Part shown: piece after piece, positions 53,029 through 60,517 of the stretch
Numbering within the stretch: the first letter of the stretch is position 1
Layout of the letters: each line of letters starts with the position of its first letter
NCBI GenBank assembly: GCA_002270465.1
Contig: NQOF01000002.1
Location: 310,001 to 374,000, forward strand
Origin: Blautia hominis
GTDB taxonomy: Bacteria > Bacillota > Clostridia > Lachnospirales > Lachnospiraceae
Direction: 5' to 3'
Length of the DNA: 64,000 nt
Notes under the pieces: generated by a model
The model's database searches: none
The model's input: only the letters and a program-made list of their open reading frames with translations
What the model was told of the DNA's origin: nothing
Translations under genes and position numbers: made by a program

Positions 53029-54375
53029 ATGGCATTTGAGAGCTTAACCGATAAACTTCAGAATGTATTTAAAAACTTGAGAAAAAAAGGCCGTCTGACC
53101 GAAGCTGATGTAAAAGCAGCGCTGAAGGAAGTAAAAATGGCACTTCTGGAAGCTGACGTAAGTTTCAAGGTGGTAAAGCAATTTATGAAATCCGTTCAGG
53201 AGCGGGCGGTAGGTGCTGATGTCATGTCAGGATTGAATCCGGGCCAGATGGTGATCAAGATTGTAAATGAAGAGCTGGTCAATCTGATGGGCAGCGAGAC
53301 TGCAGAGCTTATGTTAAAGCCGGGCGGAGAGATAACCGTCATAATGATGGCAGGTCTCCAGGGTGCAGGTAAAACCACCACAACAGCGAAGCTGGCCGGA
53401 AAGCTGAAGTCAAAAGGACGCAAACCTCTCCTCGCAGCATGTGACGTGTACCGTCCGGCAGCCATCACCCAGTTACAGGTGAACGGGGAAAAACAGGGCG
53501 TGGAAGTTTTCTCCATGGGAGATAAACAGAACCCTGTGGATATTGCCAAAGCAGCTTACGAACATGCAAAAAAAGAAAAATTCAATGTTTTGATTTTGGA
53601 TACTGCAGGCCGTCTTCATATAGATGAAGACATGATGAAAGAGCTTGCAAACATCAAGGAAGCCATTGAAGTGGATCAGACCGTGTTGGTAGTAGATGCC
53701 ATGACCGGTCAGGACGCGGTAAATGTGGCAGAAACCTTTGGAGAGAAAGTCGGCATTGATGGGGTGATCCTCACCAAATTAGACGGCGATGCCAGAGGCG
53801 GTGCAGCATTATCCATCAAGGCGATCACAGGCAAACCCATTTTATTCGTGGGTATGGGAGAAAAACTATCGGATCTGGAGCAGTTCTATCCGGACCGTAT
53901 GGCATCCCGTATTCTGGGAATGGGCGATGTAATGAGCCTGATCGAGAAGGCCCAGGCGAATCTGGACGAAGAAAAAGCCAAGGAGATGGAGCAGAAATTC
54001 CGCAAGAATTCCTTTGGTTTTGACGACTATCTGGAAAGTATGAACCAGATGAAGAACATGGGCGGCTTATCCAGCGTATTGAATATGATACCGGGTATGG
54101 GCAGTCAGATAAAAGATATTGACAGCATGGTGGACGAGAAAGATATGGCAAGAAAAGAGGCCATGATCTTATCCATGACACCGAGAGAGCGCTCCCATCC
54201 GGAAATCCTGAACCCATCCAGAAAGGCGAGGATCGCCAAAGGGGCAGGTGTGGATATGGCGGAAGTCAACCGTCTGGTCAAACAGTTTGAACAGGCCAAG
54301 AAAATGATGAAACAGATGCCCGGACTCATGGGCGGTAAAGGTGGTAAAAGAGGAAAATTCAAACTTCCCTTTTAA
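53029..54375 (+). CDS. ffh: Signal recognition particle protein Ffh
   Basis: The product is 448 residues. NG domains: GLQGAGKTTTTAKLAGKLK (around residues 107-125), ACDVYRPAAITQLQV, DTAGRLHIDEDMM and TKLDGDARGGAALS. The methionine-rich M domain (about 300-448) binds 4.5S RNA and signal peptides and ends in a basic glycine-rich tail. It targets nascent membrane proteins to FtsY. rpsP follows in the same operon. Confidence 0.98.
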   Translation: MAFESLTDKLQNVFKNLRKKGRLTEADVKAALKEVKMALLEADVSFKVVKQFMKSVQERAVGADVMSGLNPGQMVIKIVNEELVNLMGSETAELMLKPGGEITVIMMAGLQGAGKTTTTAKLAGKLKSKGRKPLLAACDVYRPAAITQLQVNGEKQGVEVFSMGDKQNPVDIAKAAYEHAKKEKFNVLILDTAGRLHIDEDMMKELANIKEAIEVDQTVLVVDAMTGQDAVNVAETFGEKVGIDGVILTKLDGDARGGAALSIKAITGKPILFVGMGEKLSDLEQFYPDRMASRILGMGDVMSLIEKAQANLDEEKAKEMEQKFRKNSFGFDDYLESMNQMKNMGGLSSVLNMIPGMGSQIKDIDSMVDEKDMARKEAMILSMTPRERSHPEILNPSRKARIAKGAGVDMAEVNRLVKQFEQAKKMMKQMPGLMGGKGGKRGKFKLPF

Positions 54376-54411
54376 CATATAGAAGAAAAAATAAGCCAGG
54401 AGGTGAAAGAG

Positions 54412-54657
54412 ATGGCAGTAAAAATCAGATTAAGAAGAATGGGACAGAAAAAAGCTCCTTTCTATAGAATCATCGTTGCAGATTCCAGATCCCCGAGAGA
54501 TGGTAAATTCATCGAGGAGATTGGAACATACGATCCGAACCAGGATCCCAGCGTTTACAAAGTAGACGAGGAGGCAGCAAAAAAATGGCTGGCTAACGGT
54601 GCACAGCCTACAGAAGTTGTTGCTAAAATCTTCAAAGCAGCTGGTATCGAAAAATAG
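54412..54657 (+). CDS. rpsP: 30S ribosomal protein S16
   Basis: The product is 81 residues and basic. [20 protein letters not shown] is the S16 opening. CCAGGAGGTGAAAGAG precedes the ATG at 54412, ruling out earlier in-frame starts. The gene order ffh-rpsP-khpA is the usual one. Confidence 0.97.
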   Translation: MAVKIRLRRMGQKKAPFYRIIVADSRSPRDGKFIEEIGTYDPNQDPSVYKVDEEAAKKWLANGAQPTEVVAKIFKAAGIEK

Positions 54658-54678
54658 GATTCCGGGAGGTAGCTTGTG

Positions 54679-54909
54679 ATGAAAGAATTAGTAGAAGTAA
54701 TTGCAAAGTCTCTTGTAGATTATCCGGATGAAGTTGCGGTAACGGAAACAGAAGAGGACAATGCCGTACTGGTAGAGCTGAAAGTGGCTCCGGCAGACAT
54801 GGGCAAAGTCATCGGCCGTCAGGGTAGAATTGCCAAGGCAATCCGTACCGTAGTGAAAGCTGCATCTTCCAAAAGCGACAAGAAAGTAGTCGTAGATATT
54901 TTACAATAA
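54679..54909 (+). CDS. khpA: KH-domain RNA-binding protein KhpA
   Basis: The product is 76 residues with GGGAGGT at the right distance from the ATG at 54679. A single KH domain with the GxxG loop in MGKVIGRQGRIAKAIRTVV. KhpA works with KhpB/Jag in cell-size control and RNA binding in streptococci. It is the end of the ffh-rpsP unit: a terminator follows. Confidence 0.95.
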   Translation: MKELVEVIAKSLVDYPDEVAVTETEEDNAVLVELKVAPADMGKVIGRQGRIAKAIRTVVKAASSKSDKKVVVDILQ

Positions 54910-54917
54910 CTGAACCG

Positions 54918-55028
54918 GCCGCCGAAAGGCGGAATTCCGGCGCAGGTGAGGAATACGACGGATTTTATCCGTTCTGTGTAAGCGGGAGCTGTCGCGGTAA
55001 ATTTTACTGCACCAGCCCCCTTTTTTTC
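54918..55028 (+). terminator. Structured region and terminator after khpA
   Basis: A CCGCC-GAAA-GGCGG tetraloop hairpin and ACGGAT/ATCCGT lie at the start. The terminator proper is at 54983-55028: GGGAGCTG and GCGGTAAA pair with TTACTGC and CAGCCCCC, then seven Ts. The upstream hairpins may be part of an attenuator, but I cannot identify a class. Confidence 0.7.
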
Positions 55029-55091
55029 ATTAAAAAGGAAAATGGCCGCGGCTGGCCGTGTCCGGCGTGAGAGTCCGGCTGTATGGACTCT

Positions 55092-55120
55092 TTATCCTGA
55101 TAACGTGATATCTTTATAAT
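55092..55120 (+). promoter_or_regulatory. Probable promoter of rimM-trmD
   Basis: TATAAT at 55115-55120, with TTATCC 17 bases upstream as a weak -35. Just before it a GAGTCC/GGACTC hairpin lies in 55069-55090. Confidence 0.5.
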
Positions 55121-55133
55121 AGGAAGGAATTCG

Positions 55134-55646
55134 ATGATGGAAGACTTATTACAGGCAGGTGTGATCACCACAACCCACGGGATCCGCGGGGAGGTCAAGG
55201 TGTTTCCCACCACTGATGATGTGCATAGATTTGAGGACCTGGACAGTGTATTACTGGATACAGGCAGGGAATATATGGAGCTGGAAATTGAGAATGTCAA
55301 GTATTTTAAACAGTATGCGATCCTGAAATTCAAAGGGATTGACAATATCAATGATATAGAGAAATACAAAGGCAGAAGTCTCTATGTGACCAGAGACCAG
55401 GCCATTCCTTTGGAGGAGGATGAGTATTATATTGCGGACCTCATCGGACTTGATATATACCTGGAAAACGGGGAAAAGTTTGGCGTACTGAAAGATGTGA
55501 TGGAGACCGGAGCCAATGATGTTTACATTGTGGAGACGGAGGAAGGGAAAGAGGTGCTGATCCCTGCGATCCATGAATGTGTATTGGATATTGATGTTGA
55601 GGAGAACCGGATGGAAATACATCTGATGGACGGGCTTCTGGATTAG
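55134..55646 (+). CDS. rimM: Ribosome maturation factor RimM
   Basis: The product is 170 residues (start ATG at 55134 or the next codon; AGGAAGGAA upstream). N-terminal domain GVITTTHGIRGEVKVFPTT; C-terminal PRC-barrel with DLIGLDIYLENGEKFG and VLIPAIHECVLDID. It helps 30S head assembly. trmD follows. Confidence 0.96.
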   Translation: MMEDLLQAGVITTTHGIRGEVKVFPTTDDVHRFEDLDSVLLDTGREYMELEIENVKYFKQYAILKFKGIDNINDIEKYKGRSLYVTRDQAIPLEEDEYYIADLIGLDIYLENGEKFGVLKDVMETGANDVYIVETEEGKEVLIPAIHECVLDIDVEENRMEIHLMDGLLD

Positions 55647-55710
55647 ACAGCCGATTTGGGTGGAGATGTTACTATTTGTGCTGCCAACAGGCAGCGGAAT
55701 GGAGAATGCT

Positions 55711-57156
55711 ATGAATTTTCATGTGTTGACCTTATTTCCGGATATGGTGCGGCAGGGGCTGGATACCAGCATAATCGGCCGTGCCATGAAAGAAAAACAT
55801 ATTTCGCTGGAAACTGTCAATATCCGGGACTTTTCCGATAATAAACATAACAGAGTTGATGATTATCCATATGGCGGGGGAGCCGGCATGGTCATGCAGG
55901 CAGAGCCTGTCTACAGGGCCTATGGTTCTGTTGCCGAAAAATCCCTGGCAGCGGGAAAGGGCAGGAAGCCACGCTGTATTTATCTGACGCCTCAGGGGAA
56001 GGTCTTTAACCAGACTATGGTGGAGGATTTTGCCCAGGAGGAGGAGCTTATCTTCCTCTGCGGTCATTATGAAGGGATAGATGAGCGGGTTTTAGAGGAG
56101 ATCGTGACGGATTATGTCTCCATTGGAGATTATGTGCTTACCGGCGGGGAACTGGCTTCTATGGTCATGATAGACGCTATCTCGCGGTTTGTGCCAGGTG
56201 TTTTGAGCAATGAGGAATCCGCCCAGTTTGAATCCATGCAGGATAACCTGCTGGAATATCCTCATTTTACACGGCCTGAGACCTGGCATGACAAGAAAGT
56301 GCCAAAGGTTCTGCTGACCGGTGATCATAATAAAATTGAAGCCTGGAGATGGGAACAGTCTCTGAGGCGTACAAAAGAGAGGAGACCGGATCTTATGGAA
56401 AAAAACAAGACTTTGACTGTGGCGTATTTCAGTCCCACGGAAGGGACAAAAGGAGCAGCGGAGATCCTGGCAGGTATGCTGTCACAAAATCCGCAGTATC
56501 TGGATCTGACCAGGAGGAAACTGAGAAAACAGAAACACAATTTTTCAGAGAAGGATCTGCTGCTTGCGGCAGCGCCTGTGTACGGCGGACAATTGCCGAG
56601 GCTGAATGAAGCACTGTTTACAAATCTGCATGGGGAGAATACACCGTGTATTCTTATGGCAGCATACGGAAACCGGCATTATGACAATACACTTGCCCAG
56701 ATGCGGAAAATACTTGAGGACAGAGGATTTCATTGTATCGGAGCCATTGCGCCGGTCATTCCGCATATATATTCCGGGAAGCTGGGGAAGGGGCGGCCGG
56801 ATGAGTCAGATATACAAAAGTTCCGTAGATTTGCTGTGACAGTGAAAAAACGTCTGGAAGAAGATTTTCATGAACAGATAGAACTTCCCGGGGCCGCTGA
56901 ACCGGAACCAAAACAGATGAAACCTGTGGCAAAATTCTGGGATGCTGAGAAATGCAACGGGTGTCAGGCATGCGTGCAGAAATGTCCCGCAGCAGCCATT
57001 GATAAGGAGACTTATGCGGTGGATGAGAGTCTGTGCATCAACTGTATGAGATGTGCAAAAGTCTGTCCCGCCGATGCCAGGAGTTATGACTGCGGGGATG
57101 TTGAGAAATATCTGGAATCCAACTTTATGGAGAGACGGGAAATAGAAAGCTTTTAA
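55711..57156 (+). CDS. trmD: TrmD fused in frame to a flavodoxin-like and 2x[4Fe-4S] ferredoxin module
   Basis: The frame from the ATG at 55711 (GGAG upstream) encodes 481 residues; TrmD is usually about 240. Residues 1-228 are a complete tRNA (guanine37-N1)-methyltransferase: MNFHVLTLFPDM, DDYPYGGGAGMVM, LCGHYEGIDERV, SIGDYVLTGGELA, ending RTKERRPDL. No stop follows. From residue 229 comes a flavodoxin-like fold (VAYFSPTEGTKGAAEI), then two clusters, CNGCQACVQKCP and CINCMRCAKVCP, as in EFR1-type proteins. The in-frame ATG at 56395 has AGGAG 10 bases upstream, so a second, separate product is possible. A terminator follows; rplS does not. Confidence 0.88.
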   Translation: MNFHVLTLFPDMVRQGLDTSIIGRAMKEKHISLETVNIRDFSDNKHNRVDDYPYGGGAGMVMQAEPVYRAYGSVAEKSLAAGKGRKPRCIYLTPQGKVFNQTMVEDFAQEEELIFLCGHYEGIDERVLEEIVTDYVSIGDYVLTGGELASMVMIDAISRFVPGVLSNEESAQFESMQDNLLEYPHFTRPETWHDKKVPKVLLTGDHNKIEAWRWEQSLRRTKERRPDLMEKNKTLTVAYFSPTEGTKGAAEILAGMLSQNPQYLDLTRRKLRKQKHNFSEKDLLLAAAPVYGGQLPRLNEALFTNLHGENTPCILMAAYGNRHYDNTLAQMRKILEDRGFHCIGAIAPVIPHIYSGKLGKGRPDESDIQKFRRFAVTVKKRLEEDFHEQIELPGAAEPEPKQMKPVAKFWDAEKCNGCQACVQKCPAAAIDKETYAVDESLCINCMRCAKVCPADARSYDCGDVEKYLESNFMERREIESF

Positions 57157-57162
57157 GAAAAT

Positions 57163-57211
57163 AAAAGCGCTGGAGGCATAGTGTTGGTACTTTGCCTCCA
57201 GTGCTTTTTTA
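57163..57211 (+). terminator. Terminator after trmD
   Basis: AAAAGCGCTGGAGGCA pairs with TGCCTCCAGTGCTTTT (one G-T pair), ending in six Ts. Confidence 0.92.
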
Positions 57212-57239
57212 TGGAACTTGTCTGCTATTTTCATTTGCT

Positions 57240-57383
57240 TTACAGTTTAGGATCGGAATAGTCATCCGGAAGGCTGCTGCCGGGTTCTGGGTCTTGGTTA
57301 AGCCGATTGATTTGAACCAGACACATTAACAGAATGCCGAACATGGAGCCGACCAGGAACGATACAGCGATAAAAACGATCAT
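57240..57383 (-). CDS. Small membrane protein, DUF3789-like
   Basis: A 47-residue gene below usual length limits. One membrane helix (MIVFIAVSFLVGSMFGILLM) is followed directly by the family's CLVQINRLN motif and an acidic tail ending DDYSDPKL. This matches DUF3789 small proteins of Lachnospiraceae and mobile elements. The ribosome site is unconvincing (AAGAAGGG about 13 bases before ATG), so the start is uncertain. Function is unknown. Confidence 0.65.
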   Translation of the reverse strand: MIVFIAVSFLVGSMFGILLMCLVQINRLNQDPEPGSSLPDDYSDPKL

Positions 57384-57576
57384 ACGATAAACCCAGCCCT
57401 TCTTTTCATGATTTTTGTGAATACAACGTTCTAATATATATTATATTGCAAATATGGGATGTTTATTCAGTAATAGGAATAATAGACAGATAATCAGGCG
57501 GATTTATATTTACAATAAATTTTTTGGAACCGGTAGAAGGAGATGGTTTCGTCTGTGTCCATAAAGAATGCGGCGC

Positions 57577-57903
57577 TTAGTTCACTGCCTTTAAGTAAGA
57601 AGTGATGATGTCAAGTAAATGTGAGAGTTTATCCGGAGGGCAGGTTTCTATCAATGTTTTAATAGAATCTAAATCATTTAGATTTTTTTGTTCACCAAAC
57701 AACAAATAATCAATATTTATGTGTAAAGCAGATTTGAGTTTACACAAAGTGTTCACGGACATTCCTTTTTGCCCCAGCTCCAGATCATAGCAGAAGCGGG
57801 GCGTAATATCTGCCTTTTCCGCCAGTTCTTCCCGTGTATATCCCAGCAGCTCCCGTTGCTGCAAAATCCTTTTTCCTATACTTAGTTTATCTAGTTCATT
57901 CAT
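57577..57903 (-). CDS. XRE-family helix-turn-helix regulator
   Basis: The product is 108 residues. The N-terminal HTH_3 domain (about residues 9-66): IGKRILQQRELLGYTREELAEKADI, RFCYDLELGQKGMSVNTLCKL and LHINIDYLLFG. The tail is a short helical region. It is like small phage or mobile-element repressors and lies at the entrance to the polysaccharide locus. Target is unknown. Confidence 0.88.
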   Translation of the reverse strand: MNELDKLSIGKRILQQRELLGYTREELAEKADITPRFCYDLELGQKGMSVNTLCKLKSALHINIDYLLFGEQKNLNDLDSIKTLIETCPPDKLSHLLDIITSYLKAVN

Positions 57904-58670
57904 TTTTACATCCTCCGTATATTTTTTAATGGGAAAATATCCCTTTGACTACGATACCAGAAATAAAATGGTTAAAAATGAACTGCAAGGAGATAAAATA
58001 TGTGCTCAAGGTTCGTTTTCATTACCGCTGTAAGACGATAAAATCTAAGTTACAATTAAATGTTATATTTTTACAGGCACTTTTTATTGGGGTTATTATA
58101 GTAGGATACGGAAAGTGCTGTTTTTTATGCGTATGGTCCGTCGAAAGAAATGTATTTTTAAGGTGTGATGTCAAATGCTGGAAGATATATAATCATATTA
58201 TGGCGGAGGAAATCCTCATAATCCTTTAATAATACTTTGATAAAATGTAGAGGAAATATTTTGTTGTGTTCTTTTTATCAATTAAGGAGTGAATATTTAT
58301 GGGCTATAGCAAAAAAAGCCGAAAAACTTAAAGCTATATGGTTATATTTTGGAATTATAAAGAAAAAAAGAAACTTGTTGAGATTATTTTTGGTTAATCT
58401 GAAAGCAAATGTACAGAAAAAGATGCAGTTCGTTGCTTGACATAATATGTCAAACACGTTAGAATGTACAGGAACAAAGGAATAAATAAGAGATTATTGG
58501 CTGGCGCTCCTTGTTGAAAGCGATCGTTTTCATTTTATTACAGGGTGGAGTGTACAGCTTTTCCTATACGGCTGGATTGAACGTGCAAAGTTTTCGGATA
58601 ATCGTGTAAAATAATTCTGCCAAATGCTGCAAAAATGCGGCAAAATCATTGAGGGATTTGGGAGTTCATT
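57904..58670. other. Long A+T-rich stretch with no secure gene; leader of the polysaccharide locus
   Basis: No open frame here looks like a conserved protein. A short gene start at 58299 (AAGGAGTG at 58284-58291) reads only 10 codons (MGYSKKSRKT), but the frame one base over stays open to 58440. The sugar-transferase promoter lies at 58437. A weak 33-codon hydrophobic frame from a TTG near 58513 is not convincing. Confidence 0.6.
58437..58465 (+). promoter_or_regulatory. Promoter of the polysaccharide operon, with palindrome over the -35
   Basis: TTGACA at 58437-58442 and TAGAAT at 58460-58465 with a 17-base spacer. TTGACATAATATGTCAA (58437-58453) is a perfect palindrome around one base, a likely operator. 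The leader would be about 200 bases. Confidence 0.7.
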
Positions 58671-60089
58671 ATGTATCAGAAGAATGGTAGTAGTTGGTTA
58701 AAACATTTGGATTTTATCATTTTAGATTTAATCTGTATGGAAGTTTCATTTCTGCTGAGTTATGTCTTTAGAAACGGAAAGATGTTTCGGTTATCCGATG
58801 ACAATTATCGTGACGTGGAGATCATCTTGCTGTTTATCTTTTTCGTTGTTGTATTTTTCAATGAAAGCTACAGTGGCATTTTGAGGAGAGGCTATTTTAA
58901 AGAGTTTGTGGCTGTATTTAAACATGTGACTTATATTATAGCTACCATGCTGGTGTATCTGTTTTTTGTAAAACAATCCTCTACATATTCCCGTGTTATT
59001 TTTATCAGCATGTGGGGCATTTATATTGTGCTGTCTTATGTTACAAGGCTGGCATGGAAACAAAATATTAAGAGAAGAGTCGACAGGCAGGAAGGGAAGC
59101 GTTCTCTGCTGCTGGTGACGTCTGCAGATGTGGCCTCTGAAGTTGTGAAAACGATCCTGAGAAATAACTTTGAAAGTTTATACTTGGACGGGATCGCCAT
59201 TATTGATGTGCAGATGACCGGCAAGAAGATCCTGGGCGTTCCAGTTGTTGCGGATAAGGACAGCATGGTCTCTTATATCCAGAAGAACTGGGTGGATGAA
59301 GTGTTTTTTAATCCTTCTGAAGAGACGGTTATACCAAATGAGATGATAAAGAGCTGCGCTAGTATGGGCGTGACGATACATATGAAGCTGGCTAAACTGG
59401 AAGTGCTGGGAAATAACCAGATTGTTGAGAAGATGGCCGGATATACGGTGCTTTCCAGCAGTATTAAGATGGCTTCACCGAGAGATATGTTTTTGAAAAG
59501 AGCTATGGATATTGTTGGGGGATTGGTCGGTGTGCTGATGACAGGGATGCTGACTGTATTTATTGCGCCAATTATTAAGATAAAATCTCCGGGACCGGTG
59601 TTCTTTTCGCAGATTCGGGTTGGGAAAAACGGGAAGAAATTTAAAATTTATAAATTCCGCTCTATGTATATGGATGCTGAGGCGCGGAAGAAGGAATTGA
59701 TGGAGAAGAATAAGATTCAGGATGGACTGATGTTTAAGATGGATAATGACCCCAGGATCATTAAAGGGATTGGGAATTTTATCCGGAAGACGTCTCTGGA
59801 TGAGTTTCCGCAGTTCTGGAATGTGCTGAAGGGTGATATGAGCCTGGTTGGGACAAGGCCGCCGACTGTGGATGAGTGGGAGAAGTATGAGGTGCATCAT
59901 AGGAAGAGACTGGCGATCAAGCCGGGGATCACTGGGATGTGGCAGGTTAGTGGGAGAAGTGAGATTACGGATTTTGAGAAGGTTGTGGAGTTGGATACGG
60001 AGTATATAACTGAATGGAGTTTGGGGTTGGATTTAAAATTGTTGTGGAGGACTGTTGTGGTTGTTTTTAGAGGGGAGGGGTCGATGTAA
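58671..60089 (+). CDS. Initiating sugar transferase (polyprenyl-phosphate hexose-1-phosphate transferase)
   Basis: The product is 472 residues. Four or five N-terminal membrane helices (first about 150 residues), a CoA-binding-like middle domain (SLLLVTSADVASEVVKTIL), then the bacterial transferase domain from about residue 278: KRAMDIVGGLVGV, KSPGPVFFSQIRVGKNGK, RKTSLDEFPQFWNVLKGDMS and GTRPP. It loads the first sugar on undecaprenyl phosphate for an exopolysaccharide or capsule. The last 100 bases are unusually G-rich at third positions. Confidence 0.93.
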   Translation: MYQKNGSSWLKHLDFIILDLICMEVSFLLSYVFRNGKMFRLSDDNYRDVEIILLFIFFVVVFFNESYSGILRRGYFKEFVAVFKHVTYIIATMLVYLFFVKQSSTYSRVIFISMWGIYIVLSYVTRLAWKQNIKRRVDRQEGKRSLLLVTSADVASEVVKTILRNNFESLYLDGIAIIDVQMTGKKILGVPVVADKDSMVSYIQKNWVDEVFFNPSEETVIPNEMIKSCASMGVTIHMKLAKLEVLGNNQIVEKMAGYTVLSSSIKMASPRDMFLKRAMDIVGGLVGVLMTGMLTVFIAPIIKIKSPGPVFFSQIRVGKNGKKFKIYKFRSMYMDAEARKKELMEKNKIQDGLMFKMDNDPRIIKGIGNFIRKTSLDEFPQFWNVLKGDMSLVGTRPPTVDEWEKYEVHHRKRLAIKPGITGMWQVSGRSEITDFEKVVELDTEYITEWSLGLDLKLLWRTVVVVFRGEGSM

Positions 60090-60151
60090 TGTAAATATAT
60101 TTAGATAAGTAATATTATAATAAATATGAACATTTGAACGCGTAATTCTAG

Positions 60152-60471
60152 TGGAACAGAATTTTAAAAAATTACCATTTCCGCAATTGGGATAGAAGTC
60201 TGGATAAGAATAAAGCCATTTATATTTTAAAACTGTGTGAAATCAAGGAAATATGTGGTTTAGAGAACTGAATTAAAGTGACAGAAAAGATGAGGCTGAT
60301 TGAGAAAGTGAATAATCTGAAATACTTTGTTGTAGAGAATAAATCATCAAGAAGCACATGAGTATATCAAAGAGGATTTAGTGAAAGAAATAGATAGTTT
60401 TAAGATGAATGGGGTTAAAGTAGTGATGGGAAAAAAGAAAATTAGGTGAAGCGTTAAGTGATTTATTTTGA
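60152..60471 (+). pseudogene. Degraded coding remnant, family unknown
   Basis: A coherent peptide runs through this A+T-rich gap but is broken by one in-frame TGA (after CGLEN, near 60273) and two frameshifts (near 60348 and 60435). Pieces in order include NYHFRNWDRSLDKNKAIYIL, MRLIEKVNNLKYFVVEN, HQEAHEYIKEDLVKEIDSFK and GEALSDLF before a stop at 60469. There is no start codon. I do not recognise the family; it seems to be the C-terminal part of an accessory gene lost next to the sugar transferase. Confidence 0.5.
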
Positions 60472-60517
60472 TAAATAAAGAATTAGATGTGGCGAAGTAG
60501 TATGCTGAAAGGTTTAT

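Noticed and set aside
57945-58229. A 94-codon plus-strand frame after the XRE gene
   Set aside because: Cysteine- and aromatic-rich A+T-driven sequence, no good ribosome site, no domain; not listed as a gene.
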